From: Myxococcales bacterium
GTDB lineage: Bacteria; Myxococcota; Myxococcia; Myxococcales; Myxococcaceae
DNA: 64,000 nt
Assembly (NCBI GenBank): GCA_020846875.1
Contig: JADLDB010000092.1
Span: forward strand, 1 to 64,000
Direction of reading: 5' to 3'
Both the position numbers and the translations under genes were made by a program. The notes beneath the pieces were generated by a model. The model was not told the DNA's origin. It made no database searches and was given only the letters and a program-made list of their open reading frames with translations. The first letter of the stretch is position 1. Each line of letters opens with the position of its first letter. Of this stretch, positions 26,990 through 35,560 are shown one piece after another.

Positions 26990-27539
26990 CTAGAGTCTGC
27001 GCCAAGACCCCCCCGGCCGCCACCCTGACGACGCCGTCAGGACTCGAGGCGCGCTCGCCGGCGCCCACGTCACCGGGCCGTCGCCCGTCGCGGACAGGGG
27101 CAGGGAGAAGCGCGCCCCGCAGGTGGCCACCTGGCCCTGCACCGGGGCAATGGACACCGCCGGGCCCGGCGTCGTCACGTCGACGGACGAGGCCGTGGGC
27201 GTGACGTAGCGCCCGTCGGGGGCCGCGTCGACGAAGGACGAGGCCGGCGTGTCCGCCGCCACCACTGGGCCCGAAGGGACGGCTTCCGCTGCCCGCTGGA
27301 GGACGAAGAGGAGGCCCACCTCACCGTCTTCCCACCCCACCGTCACCGGGCCGGCGGCCAGCGGCGAAGGCGTCACCAGCGGCGCGTCAGCGTGGCGCTG
27401 CCCTGCTGGCCGAGAGAGAAGGTCTTGGCGGGCTGGTCCACTCGCCGTTGGTGGGCTCCACCAACCGCGGCACCGCCCCGGCCTGGAAGGCCAGCAGCGT
27501 GGACAGCGACGCGAGGGCGCGGCGGGAGAAGGCGGCCAC
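26990..27539 (-). pseudogene. Frameshifted remnant of a small secreted-protein gene
   Basis: A plausible start (GTG 27539) gives a signal-peptide-like sequence (RRALASLSTLLAFQAGAVP) then LVEPTNGEWTSP. Sense then moves to a second frame (AKTFSLGQQGSATLT) and within 15 codons to a third (LVTPSPLAAGPVTVGWEDGE), which runs on to a stop at 26990. Each segment reads like protein and they join smoothly only if one base is added or lost twice around 27380-27440. The last part ends in WAPASAPRVLTASSGW and may also have lost its true C-terminus. Two sequencing errors are an alternative explanation. Confidence 0.45.
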
Positions 27540-27557
27540 CAGCCTACCCGGGGACGG

Positions 27558-28274
27558 CTACCTCACGAAGAGGTCCACTTCGTCGGCGAAGGCGCCCTGG
27601 CGCACCGGCCCGAAGTCGAACAGCGCGTGCAGCATTTCGCAGCGCGGGCCCGCGTCCTCTCCGCAGGCGGTGTGCTGGGCGGCCACCTCGTGGAGAGGCA
27701 CCAGGGTGCCGGGGTCCGGCCGGAAGGCGTCGGAGACGAAGCCGCCGTCGATGGTGGGGTGCGGCACCTCGTTGCGGTGGCACAGCCCGCAGGTGGTGAC
27801 GCCGAAGCTGGAGTGCACCCGCGTCAGCGGCGCGTCCGGCGCGAAGCCCGCGTCGGGCATGGGGAACTTCAGCTCGCCCTTCAGGGTGCGGGTGCTGCTG
27901 GTCCACTCGGCGAACTCGACGAGGGACGCGCCGTCGCCGTCCGGCACCACCGACACCACCAGGCCGGGCAGCAGCAGGAAGACGCGGGGGCTCTCGCGCC
28001 CGGCGGCCGGCTGGGCGGACAGGACGCTGATGGTAGCCACCGCGTCCACCGGGCGGGGGAGGCCGGCGACAAAGCAAGCGGGGTTTCTCGGCGCGGGCAT
28101 GGCATTGAGGCGCTCCACCGCGGAGAAGATGGTGGCCACCTCGGCCGGGGTGCGCAGCGCGGCGCAGGCCTTCAGGGCGTCGGACGCGTGGGGCGTGCCG
28201 GCGTCCTCTTGAGAGGTGGGGGAGCCGGCGCAGGACAGCGCCAGCAGCGAGGTGAGGACGGCGCCGCGGTTCAT
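27558..28274 (-). CDS. Lipoprotein with a single c-type haem motif
   Basis: 238 residues from ATG 28274, set by a signal with lipobox LALSC. One CxxCH motif (TTCGLCHRNE) lies near residue 173, followed by HPTIDGGFVSDAF, in which no obvious Met ligand is visible. The rest contains strands such as VFLLLPGLVVSVVPDG. It is probably an exported monohaem protein, possibly an electron carrier or sensor. It is not part of the iron-regulated cluster at 31.8-34.8 kb, but it shares the haem-lipoprotein plan with the P460-like gene there. Confidence 0.8.
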   Translation of the reverse strand: MNRGAVLTSLLALSCAGSPTSQEDAGTPHASDALKACAALRTPAEVATIFSAVERLNAMPAPRNPACFVAGLPRPVDAVATISVLSAQPAAGRESPRVFLLLPGLVVSVVPDGDGASLVEFAEWTSSTRTLKGELKFPMPDAGFAPDAPLTRVHSSFGVTTCGLCHRNEVPHPTIDGGFVSDAFRPDPGTLVPLHEVAAQHTACGEDAGPRCEMLHALFDFGPVRQGAFADEVDLFVR

Positions 28275-28334
28275 CGAAACGCCGAGTCTAGGCGAGGCGC
28301 GCCGGGGCGGGGGGGCTGACCTCCTCAAGCGGCG

Positions 28335-30008
28335 TCACGTCTGGTCCATGCCGTCGCCCAGCAGCACCACCACCAGGATGAGGTAGTCGGCCCAGGGGTC
28401 GTCCTTGTTCCGCTGCACCGTCACCACGCCCAGCACGTCCAGCTTCTGCTTCTTGAGCAGCCCCTCGGGCCAGTCCACCTGGGACAGCCTGGTGACGTGG
28501 AGGCGCCAGCCCTGCACCGGCCGCTGGGTGACGTAGGACGCCTCCTCCATGAAGCGCGAGAGGGCCTCTTCGTCGTCCAGGTCCTTCTTCGCCACGCCGT
28601 CGGCCAGCGACTTCTCCAGTTGGGAAGGCAGCTTCACCCACTGCGCCTCGGGGCGGCCCTCCTTCTTGCGCGCCTCGTCGAGGTGCACCAGCACCGCCTC
28701 GGTGGAGTCGGGCCAGGAGGTGCTGTCCACCTTCGGGTAGGCGGAGACGAGGGCGGCGGCGAAGTTCTCCTCGCGGTACAGGCCCACGGCCAGCACCCGG
28801 TTGTCGGGGTCGAGCAACTGGGCGCGGGTGCCGGCGGACTCCAACTGGTGGGCGAGGAGGAGCGAGAGGTCCGGGGCCTCCACCCACGCGCTGTGGATGG
28901 TGCCGCCGGAGATGTCCGACTCCACCCGCCAGCCGGCGATGACGCCCATCGCGATGCGGTCCTGCTCCTTCGCGTCGCCGCGCAAGACGGCGTCGAGGAA
29001 GAAGGGGGCCAATTCGCGGTTGTCGGCCGTCTGGGCCGCGGACAACTCCATGGGCGCGAGGCCCGCGGCGGTGCGCACCTCGTTGAGGCCGGCCAGCAGG
29101 CCTTCGGGAGACAACTCGCCGCCCGGCGTCCCGTACTGCGGCCGCACGTAGACGGAAGAGGGCTGCTGCGAAGGCCACACCAGCACCTGGGCGAAGCCGT
29201 GGCCCAGCAGGCGCCCCTTCTCGGCCGACGCCACGTCAATCCACGCGGAGGCGTCAGAGAGGTCCACCCGGCAGGTGAGCTCGAAGGAGGGCAACTGGAA
29301 GCGGCCGGTGTCCTTACAGCGCTCCGACTTCGCCCGGCCCTGGTTGGCGTAGCCGTACAGCTCGGCGGCGCCGGCCGGCGCGGTGCCGCGCAGCACCACC
29401 GTGCCGTCGGGGGCGGGGAAGATGGAGAGGGGCTCCAGCGCGCCCTTCGGCGTCAGGCTGGCCAGCACCACCGCCGCCTTGTCCCCGGCGCGCGCCAGGG
29501 CGAGGCCGCCCGACTGTCCGGCGGAGAGGCCGTCGAACATCTTCGCCACCTCCTCCTGCCAACGGGCGAGGAGGGCGTCGTCGGTGACGTCCGCCGGCGC
29601 GTCGCCGGAGAGGGAGTTGAGCCGCACGGTGGGCGCGAAGTTGCCGCAGCGGGCGGTGAGGAAGGCCTGAAGCAGCGCGCCGGGGAGCTGGCCCTTCTCG
29701 GCGAGGAAGCGGGCCGTCTCCCGCGCCACGCAGGCCAGCGGCTGGGTGGGCCGCACACCCTTCGCGGACGCACGGCCGACAAAGAAGCGGCTGAAGGCGT
29801 CGGAGGCCTCGTGCGGCGCGTCGCCCACCGTCAGCGGGAAGGGGCCGGTCAACTCCCAGCGCTCCACGTCCAGCGAGGCGTCCTTGAACACCTTCGCCGG
29901 CTTCGGCGCGGCCAGCACCTTCTCCAGTTCCTCGCGGGTGGTGAAGCGCGAGGTGCTCGCGCAGGCAGACATCAACACACAAGTCACCACAAACACCCAG
30001 CGTTCCAT
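28335..30008 (-). CDS. Lipoprotein with CAP/SCP-like segment, function unknown
   Basis: 557 residues from ATG 30008; an in-frame ATG four codons upstream is possible. The lipobox is MSAC (C16). Most of the protein has no recognised family. At about 315-345, LLAGLNEVRTAAGLAPMELS followed by ADNRELAPFF resembles the start of a CAP/SCP domain (pathogenesis-related-1 fold), which is common in surface lipoproteins. The C-terminal third contains alternating helices and strands (LAVGLYREENFAAALVSA) ending in VLGVVTVQRNKDDPWADYL. It is convergent with nothing and divergent from the propeller lipoprotein at 30111 across about 100 bp, which probably holds both promoters. Confidence 0.78.
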   Translation of the reverse strand: MERWVFVVTCVLMSACASTSRFTTREELEKVLAAPKPAKVFKDASLDVERWELTGPFPLTVGDAPHEASDAFSRFFVGRASAKGVRPTQPLACVARETARFLAEKGQLPGALLQAFLTARCGNFAPTVRLNSLSGDAPADVTDDALLARWQEEVAKMFDGLSAGQSGGLALARAGDKAAVVLASLTPKGALEPLSIFPAPDGTVVLRGTAPAGAAELYGYANQGRAKSERCKDTGRFQLPSFELTCRVDLSDASAWIDVASAEKGRLLGHGFAQVLVWPSQQPSSVYVRPQYGTPGGELSPEGLLAGLNEVRTAAGLAPMELSAAQTADNRELAPFFLDAVLRGDAKEQDRIAMGVIAGWRVESDISGGTIHSAWVEAPDLSLLLAHQLESAGTRAQLLDPDNRVLAVGLYREENFAAALVSAYPKVDSTSWPDSTEAVLVHLDEARKKEGRPEAQWVKLPSQLEKSLADGVAKKDLDDEEALSRFMEEASYVTQRPVQGWRLHVTRLSQVDWPEGLLKKQKLDVLGVVTVQRNKDDPWADYLILVVVLLGDGMDQT

Positions 30009-30110
30009 GGCCACGGACATAGCACGCAGCGACGACTGGGTGCAGCAACGACGAGCCCGGCCTCGAGGGGGGGATGACGGAGGCCGGCGGGGGAGGCTAT
30101 CTGCCGCGGA

Positions 30111-31445
30111 ATGCGCTGCGCCTGTCTCGTCGTGGGCCTGCTGCTGGCGGTCGCCTGTGGGCGGACGGCGCCGGTGGTGGAGGCGGAAGCAGGAGGTGGA
30201 AGCGGGGGAGTGGTGGGCGGCGGAGGTGGTGGCGGAGGCGCTCCCGGGGGAGGTCCGGGGGGAGGCGGGGGCGTTGCGCGGGAACCGCTGCTGGTGGACT
30301 TCGACTTCGGCCGACTGACGGGGCACGCCCTGGACGGGCAGACGCGCTTCGTCCACACGCTGAGTACGGAGCAACGGGGACGCTCCCTCGACGGCCTCAC
30401 GGGAGGGGTGGGACAGGTGGGGTGCACCTTCTTCCAGGCGGGCAAGGGCTTCGTGCTGGCGCGGCGCGACGGCCGCCTCTTCCGGCCGGAGAACGTGGCG
30501 GTGGAGCGCGTCTTCTTGAATGAGGGCGGCGCGGTGGTGGTGGGCGGTGACACGCACGGCCACTTCATCGACGGTGAGGAGGTGCACCGCCTCACTCAGC
30601 GCCCGCTGGGGGGCGTGCTGGCCGACGGCCTGGTGCCGACGCTGACGGCGTCGCGCACCGTGCGGTGGGTGGACGCGCGGCGGGACACGGCGGTGCGGGT
30701 GACGGCGGTGGGGCCGGTCACCACCTTCGAGGCGGTGGAGGACCACCTCTTCGCGGCCACAGGAGACGGGCTGTGGGAGTCCACGCCGGAGCGGGACACG
30801 AAGCTTGCGGCCCCCTTCCCCTCGCCGGTGGTGCTGGCGGCCAACCGGGCGCGGCAGGCGCTGGTGAGCGACCCGCGGGAGTCGCGGCTGGTGCTGGCGG
30901 ACTTCGGGCGTGGGCGCGTCGACGACGTGCGGCTGGAGAGCCCCGGCCTGCGGGCGCTGGGGCCGCACGTCGACCAGGGGCTGGCGCTGGACGACGAGGG
31001 CTTCGTGTACGCGTCCTTCCTCGGGGGTGGGCAACTCCACGTGCTGCGCACGGACGCGCTGGGCGCGACGTGGACTCCGGTGGCGGAGGTGGCGGCGACA
31101 GGCGTGACGGTGCTCAGGACGCAGCGCCGGGGAGGCCAGGTGCTGGTAGTGGGGGGCGCGACGCGCGGGCCGTCGGCGGCCGACTGGCGGCAGGCGGTGG
31201 TGGTTTCGTTGTCCACGGGCCTGCAGCACGCGTTGCCGCTCACGGCGCCCCAGGCCACCGTCTTCGGGAATTGGCCGGTGGCACTCTCATCGGACGGGCG
31301 CCTCGCCGCCTTCTGGCGGGACGGACCGGAAGGAAGCGTCCTGTCGGTGTTCGACGCCCAGACGCTCCAGACGACGTCGGTGGAGCGCCGCGCGTTGGCC
31401 ACCGACGTGCTGGGGGTGTTGCCGCGCCTGGCCTGGATGGAGTGA
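30111..31445 (+). CDS. Beta-propeller lipoprotein with Gly-rich linker
   Basis: 444 residues from ATG 30111. The lipobox is AVAC (C16). A long Gly-rich linker (about 28-55) precedes a propeller of six or seven blades with repeated strands (GKGFVLARRDGRLFRPEN, DHLFAATGDGLWES, GGQLHVLRTDALGATW, SSDGRLAAFWRDGPEGS). No enzyme motif. It is probably a surface binding protein, similar in plan to the propeller parts of 9951-12176 and 55200-57119. It ends 10 bp before the convergent acetyltransferase gene. Confidence 0.82.
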   Translation: MRCACLVVGLLLAVACGRTAPVVEAEAGGGSGGVVGGGGGGGGAPGGGPGGGGGVAREPLLVDFDFGRLTGHALDGQTRFVHTLSTEQRGRSLDGLTGGVGQVGCTFFQAGKGFVLARRDGRLFRPENVAVERVFLNEGGAVVVGGDTHGHFIDGEEVHRLTQRPLGGVLADGLVPTLTASRTVRWVDARRDTAVRVTAVGPVTTFEAVEDHLFAATGDGLWESTPERDTKLAAPFPSPVVLAANRARQALVSDPRESRLVLADFGRGRVDDVRLESPGLRALGPHVDQGLALDDEGFVYASFLGGGQLHVLRTDALGATWTPVAEVAATGVTVLRTQRRGGQVLVVGGATRGPSAADWRQAVVVSLSTGLQHALPLTAPQATVFGNWPVALSSDGRLAAFWRDGPEGSVLSVFDAQTLQTTSVERRALATDVLGVLPRLAWME

Positions 31446-31455
31446 GGCGCCGCCG

Positions 31456-31752
31456 TCAAGCCGACAGCACGTCGCGCAGCGCAGCGTGCTTCTCGAACTG
31501 CGCCTTCGCGTAGGGGCACACCGGGAGCACCTTCGTCTTCGTCTGGCGCGCCCAGGCCACCAGCGCGTCCAGCAGCTCCTTGCCCGCGCCCTGGCCCCGC
31601 AGCGCGTCGGACACCTCGGTGTGGTCGATGAGGATGAGGCCGGCGCTGGACCGCGTGTACGTCATCTGCGCCAGCCGGGCGCCCTCCTTCTCAAGAAAGA
31701 AGGCGCCCCGGTGGCCCTGCTCCTCGTGCCTCGGCGTCAGCTCACCCATCAC
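31456..31752 (-). CDS. Small GNAT-like N-acetyltransferase (YidJ/NATD1 type)
   Basis: 98 residues from ATG 31752, with an adjacent ATG at 31749. It has the short Gcn5-like fold: GAFFLEKEGARLAQMTYTR (beta1-beta2), LILIDHTEVSDALRGQGAG (acetyl-CoA loop RGQGAGKELL), LDALVAWARQTKTKVLPVCPYAKAQF. Length and motif match the NATD1/YidJ family of single-domain acetyltransferases. Its substrate is unknown. Its upstream region is shared with the Fur-like box at 31792-31808, so it might also be iron-responsive, but the site lies closer to the + strand genes. Confidence 0.88.
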   Translation of the reverse strand: MMGELTPRHEEQGHRGAFFLEKEGARLAQMTYTRSSAGLILIDHTEVSDALRGQGAGKELLDALVAWARQTKTKVLPVCPYAKAQFEKHAALRDVLSA

Positions 31753-31791
31753 CCCTGCTTAACCCGGCCGGGAAGGGCGCGCAGTCCTGTG

Positions 31792-31808
31792 TTGACTTTG
31801 ATTCTCAA
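31792..31808. promoter_or_regulatory. Fur-like operator
   Basis: TTGACTTTGATTCTCAA matches 13 of 16 informative positions of the Fur box written as TTGAGAATnATTCTCAA. It lies 21 bp before the small protein gene that heads the haem/imelysin operon and 40 bp from the divergent acetyltransferase start. The surrounding 30 bases are AT-rich in an otherwise GC-rich region, as a promoter would be. DtxR-type regulation would be the alternative. Confidence 0.55.
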
Positions 31809-31828
31809 TTCCACAAAGAAGCCGCTCG

Positions 31829-32035
31829 ATGAGCTGCCACGCGAGGAAGTCGGCCCCGGAGGTGCTGGCCCACAGCCCGTGTGCGCAGGTCTCCCGCTGC
31901 GCCGACGGCCATCTGCACGTCAGCGTGGGTCCGGTGACGGTGCGCATGGAGCCCGGCGTCTTCCGTGCCCTGGCTCTTACCTTGACGAGCGCCGCCGCCC
32001 GCCTCGATGCGGAGCCAGCAGAGCGCCACCACTGA
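31829..32035 (+). CDS. Small Cys/His-containing protein at head of iron-regulated operon
   Basis: 68 residues from ATG 31829. It holds Cys at 3, 18 and 24 and the motif ADGHLHVSVGPVTVRMEPGVFRA (split here: GHLHVSVGP then VTVRMEPGVF), ending in a helix (ALALTLTSAAARL). The CxxxxxC...HxH spacing suggests metal binding. No signal peptide. It lies between the Fur-like box and the di-haem oxidoreductase gene, 13 bp from the latter, so it is probably the first gene of that operon. I do not recognise the family with certainty. It may be a metal sensor, chaperone or assembly factor. Confidence 0.6.
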   Translation: MSCHARKSAPEVLAHSPCAQVSRCADGHLHVSVGPVTVRMEPGVFRALALTLTSAAARLDAEPAERHH

Positions 32036-32048
32036 AAGAGAGCCTCCT

Positions 32049-33251
32049 GTGTCCGTGCGCCACGCCTCCCTCGCGGTCGTCCTCGTCCTTGTTGCCTGCG
32101 GACCAGGCCCCTCGGGCCTCAGGCTGCAACAGGAAGACGGCTCGGACTTGCCGGTGCGCGGCCTCGACGCCGCCTGGGGCGCGCGCTTCCTCGAGGGCGA
32201 CGCGCTCTTCGACACGCCGTTCCGGGAGGCCGACGGCCTGGGCCCCGTGTACATCCGCGCGTCCTGCGGCGGCTGCCACCAGGCGGCCACCCGCGGCCCC
32301 GGCTTCGTCGAGCGCATGGTGCAGGTGGACGCCGCGGGCGAGCCAGTGCCGGGCATGCCCGCCCTTCCGTACGGCACCGTGGTGCGCCCCTTCGCCATCA
32401 CGGGCGCCCACCCACTGCTCGCCCCTTCGCGCGCCGACGTGCGACTCCACCAACGCGCCGGCATCCCGGTGATGGGCCGCGGCTGGCTGGAGGCCATCTC
32501 CGACGCCGAGCTGCTGCGAGTGGCGGCCGCCCAGGCCCAGCGCACGGACGGCGTCTCGGGGCGCGTCAACCGCGTCACCTGGCGGTCCGAGGCCAACCCG
32601 GACTCGCCTTTCCATGACTTTCAGCCTGGGGCCGTCGTCATCGGCCGCTTCGGCCTCAAGGCCCGCCAGCCCACCCTGGACGACTTCGCCGCCGACGCGC
32701 TGCAGGGGGACATGGGCATCACCTCTGCGCTGCGGCCGGTGGAGCCACCCAACCCCGACGGCCTCACCGACGACGCGAAGGCCGGCGTGGACGTGGACGC
32801 GGCGCTGGTGAATGCCATCGCTGACTACGTGCGCCTCATCGCCATTCCGCCGCGCCAGGACATGGGCCCCCGCGGCCCGCGGTTGTTCGCCCAGGTGACC
32901 TGCGACGCCTGCCACGTCCCCTCCCTCAAGACGCGCGCCGACTACCCTGTTCCCCAGTTGGCCAACGCCGACGCGCCCGTCTTTACGGACCTTCTCGTCC
33001 ACGACATGGGGCCTGCGCTGGCTGACGGCCTGACGGACGGCGAGGCCACCGGTCGCGAGTGGCGCACCTCCCCCCTCGTCGGCCTGCGCTTCCTGAAGGC
33101 CTTCCTTCACGACGGGCGGGCCCAGAGCCTCGACGAGGCGGTGCGGCTGCACGGCGGCGCGGGCAGCGAGGCGAAGGCCTCCGCCGACCTCTACCTGGCG
33201 CTGTCCGATGACGACCGGGCCGCGCTCCTCAGCTACCTGTCGTCCCTCTGA
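32049..33251 (+). CDS. Di-haem oxidoreductase (DUF1111) lipoprotein
   Basis: 400 residues from GTG 32049; GAGAG lies just upstream and the signal (HASLAVVLVLVAC) starts there. Two c-type haem motifs, CGGCH (C73-H77) and CDACH (C285-H289), are in the positions seen in the DUF1111 di-haem family, which is related to bacterial cytochrome c peroxidases. Other family features include MGRGWLEAISDAEL, GRFGLKARQPTLDDF, FTDLLVHDMG and GLRFLKAFLHDGRA (a His before DGR). It acts in the periplasm, probably in electron transfer or metal oxidation. In other bacteria DUF1111 and imelysin genes sit together under Fur, as here. Confidence 0.93.
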   Translation: MSVRHASLAVVLVLVACGPGPSGLRLQQEDGSDLPVRGLDAAWGARFLEGDALFDTPFREADGLGPVYIRASCGGCHQAATRGPGFVERMVQVDAAGEPVPGMPALPYGTVVRPFAITGAHPLLAPSRADVRLHQRAGIPVMGRGWLEAISDAELLRVAAAQAQRTDGVSGRVNRVTWRSEANPDSPFHDFQPGAVVIGRFGLKARQPTLDDFAADALQGDMGITSALRPVEPPNPDGLTDDAKAGVDVDAALVNAIADYVRLIAIPPRQDMGPRGPRLFAQVTCDACHVPSLKTRADYPVPQLANADAPVFTDLLVHDMGPALADGLTDGEATGREWRTSPLVGLRFLKAFLHDGRAQSLDEAVRLHGGAGSEAKASADLYLALSDDDRAALLSYLSSL

Positions 33252-33262
33252 CACCATCCACC

Positions 33263-34270
33263 ATGCGAAAGCCCCTCTCCTTCGTCGCCGCCCTGGCCGT
33301 CCTCGCCTGCGGCCAGCCTCCACAGGACACCGCGCTCCTCGAGACCAAGGCCTATGTCCAGGAGAACCTCGACGTGCTGCACCAGTCAGCCGCCGCGCTC
33401 TGCGACGCCGCGCCTGCCGCGGCCTGGAATGGCGCCGGCGACCGCGCCGCCATCGACACCATGAAGGGCCACTGGAAGGAGGCGCGCGTCGCGTATGAGC
33501 GCGTGGAGGGCGCCATCGCGGTCCTCTTCCCGGAGTTGGACGCGGCGACCGACGAGCGCTACGACGGCTTCCTCGAGTCACAGCCAGACACCGACCTCTT
33601 CGACGACCAGGTCGTCACCGGGGTGCACGGCATCGAGCGCATTCTCTGGGCGGACATGATTCCAGCCGAGGTCCTCACCTTCGAGCAGGGCCTGGGCAGC
33701 AAGTACGTGGCCGCCGCCTTCCCCGCCACCGCCCAGCAGGCCCAGGACTTCAAGACGAAGCTGTGCGCGCGGCTGGTGAGGGACGTGAAGACGATGAAGG
33801 ACGACTTCGCCCCGCTGGCGCTGGACACGCCGGCCGCCTTCCGCGGCGTCATCGGCTCGATGGAGGAGCAGGTGGAGAAGACGTCCTTCGCGGCCACCGG
33901 AGAAGAGGAGTCCCGCTACGCGCAGCACACGCTGGCAGACATGCGCGCCAACCTCGCGGGCGCGATGACCACCTACGACGCCTTCGCGCCGTGGCTGCTG
34001 TCGCTGGGGAAGGCGGACCTGGACGCCCGCCTCCGCGCCGGCTTCGCGCGGATGAAGGCCGGCTATGACGCGGTGCCGGGCGAGGCGCTGCCCCGGCCGC
34101 CAGCTACGTGGAGCTCCCTCAACCCCTCCGCAGGCGACCGGATGACGCCCTTCGGGAAGCTGTACACCCTGGTGGCGGACGAGACCGACCCCACTCGCGA
34201 GGGCGCGCTGGTGAAGGACCTCACCGAGGCCGCCGAGGCCCTGGGCATTCCCCGGCTGCCCGCCAACTGA
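33263..34270 (+). CDS. Imelysin-family iron-uptake lipoprotein
   Basis: 335 residues from ATG 33263, 11 bp after the di-haem gene. The lipobox is VLAC (C16). The imelysin/EfeO-M75 fold is mostly helical. The diagnostic motif GxHxxE occurs as TGVHGIERILW near residue 120, followed by LCARLVRDVKTMKDDF and the long helices SRYAQHTLADMRANLAGAM and LRAGFARMKAGYDAVPG. Imelysins bind metal at the periplasmic side and take part in iron acquisition. They are not confirmed peptidases. Operon position supports a role with the di-haem protein. It is followed after 12 bp by a P460-like cytochrome gene. Confidence 0.93.
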   Translation: MRKPLSFVAALAVLACGQPPQDTALLETKAYVQENLDVLHQSAAALCDAAPAAAWNGAGDRAAIDTMKGHWKEARVAYERVEGAIAVLFPELDAATDERYDGFLESQPDTDLFDDQVVTGVHGIERILWADMIPAEVLTFEQGLGSKYVAAAFPATAQQAQDFKTKLCARLVRDVKTMKDDFAPLALDTPAAFRGVIGSMEEQVEKTSFAATGEEESRYAQHTLADMRANLAGAMTTYDAFAPWLLSLGKADLDARLRAGFARMKAGYDAVPGEALPRPPATWSSLNPSAGDRMTPFGKLYTLVADETDPTREGALVKDLTEAAEALGIPRLPAN

Positions 34271-34282
34271 AGGGGCTACACG

Positions 34283-34789
34283 ATGAGGCGCCGCGCCCAC
34301 GTCCTGCTGCTGCTGGGCTTCGCCGCCGCCTGCGGGCCGGGCGTGGCGGAGCCCGGCGCCATCGCCCTCGAGCGCGACTTCGCGGACTACCGCGCCTGGC
34401 CCTCGTTCGTGCTGGAGCCGGTGCCCAACGACGGTGGCCTCGACCCGGTGCACACCGCGGACCCGCGCGTCGTGTACATCAACCGGCTGCCCGACGCGGG
34501 GGTGCCGGAGTTCCCGGTGGGCACCCTCATCGTCAAGGAGTCGCCCTTCAACGTCTTCGCCATGGGCAAGCGCGGCGGGGAGTACAACGCCAGCGGGGCG
34601 ACAGGCTGGGAGTGGTTCGAGCTCTTTCGCGACGGAGCCAGCGGGCGCGTCACCATCGAGTGGCGGGGCCTGGGCCCTCCTGCCGGAGAGTCCTACGGGA
34701 AGGCCGGGCAGACGTGCAACGCCTGCCACGGCGCCTTCGCCGCCAACGACTCGGTGATGTCGGCGCCCCTCCAGGTCATAGGGCGCTGA
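34283..34789 (+). CDS. Cytochrome P460-like lipoprotein
   Basis: 168 residues from ATG 34283. The lipobox is AAAC (C17). The order VVYINRLPDAGVPEFPVGT, LIVKESPFNVFAMGKRGG, GWEWFELFRD and CNACHGAFAANDSV (C145-H149) follows the P460 domain pattern, including a Lys in VKES/MGKRGG that could be the haem cross-linking residue. P460 proteins are monohaem oxidases of small nitrogen or electron-donor substrates. The likely role is periplasmic electron transfer or oxidation linked to the di-haem protein. It is the last gene of the operon; the next gene starts 85 bp later. Confidence 0.85.
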   Translation: MRRRAHVLLLLGFAAACGPGVAEPGAIALERDFADYRAWPSFVLEPVPNDGGLDPVHTADPRVVYINRLPDAGVPEFPVGTLIVKESPFNVFAMGKRGGEYNASGATGWEWFELFRDGASGRVTIEWRGLGPPAGESYGKAGQTCNACHGAFAANDSVMSAPLQVIGR

Positions 34790-34873
34790 CGGCTCCTCTC
34801 GTTGCCAGGCGCGGGATGCTTCCCGCGCGTTTGTCTGGCGCTACCGGACACCGGCCTGCACAATGCCCGACCC

Positions 34874-35557
34874 ATGCTGCACCTCTTTCACGGACTGGTG
34901 GGCGTCTCCGAGGGAATGGACCCGCGCCTCAAGGCCCACTTCCAATCCCTCGCCCACGAGCAGAACCCCGAGCTGCTGCTCGTCGCCTGCGGCGACAGCC
35001 GCTTCGAGCAGGTGCTGGGCGCCCAGCCCGGCCAGGTCTTCGTGGTGCGCTGCGTGGGCAACATCATCGCGCCGGCGGACCAGTCGGGGCACAGCGTAGG
35101 CGACGTGAGCGAGGCCTCGGCCATCGAGTACGGCCTGGAGGTGCTGGGCATTCGCGACATCGCCGTGTGCGGCCACAGCAACTGCGGCGCGATGGCCGCC
35201 CTCCTTCGCGGCCGTCAGCAGCTCCACCAGAGCGCCCCCAACCTCGCCAGCTGGCTGGCGCACGCCGAGCCGTCCCTCGAGCGGCTTGCCTGCTCGAAGC
35301 TGTCCTTCCCTGCCGGGCTGGCCGAGGCGGACCGGCTGTCCCAGGAAAATGTCTTGCTGCAGCTCGAGCACGTCGCGTCGTTTCAGCCGGTGAAGCGCCG
35401 CGCCGCCGAGGTGCGGCTGCATGCCCTGTGGTTCGACATCGGCCAGGCGATGATGCACCTCTATGAAGCCGACCAGGCCCGCTTCGTCCCCCTCGATGAG
35501 GCCGAGGTGCTGCGCCTGTTGACGCCCGGCGCGGGCGACCCTCCCACGACGCGCTGA
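34874..35557 (+). CDS. Beta-class carbonic anhydrase
   Basis: 227 residues from ATG 34874; the frame is open upstream but the domain starts here. It has the beta-CA zinc ligands CxDxR (C39, D41, R43 in ACGDSRF) and HxxC (H101, C104 in CGHSNCGAM). IIAPADQSGHSV and VRLHALWFDI are typical flanks. It interconverts CO2 and bicarbonate in the cytoplasm. Bicarbonate feeds, among others, PurK (8206-9357), though the genes are distant. The start of the pseudokinase gene lies only 3 bp after its stop, so the two are probably co-transcribed. Confidence 0.95.
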   Translation: MLHLFHGLVGVSEGMDPRLKAHFQSLAHEQNPELLLVACGDSRFEQVLGAQPGQVFVVRCVGNIIAPADQSGHSVGDVSEASAIEYGLEVLGIRDIAVCGHSNCGAMAALLRGRQQLHQSAPNLASWLAHAEPSLERLACSKLSFPAGLAEADRLSQENVLLQLEHVASFQPVKRRAAEVRLHALWFDIGQAMMHLYEADQARFVPLDEAEVLRLLTPGAGDPPTTR

Positions 35558-35560
35558 AGG

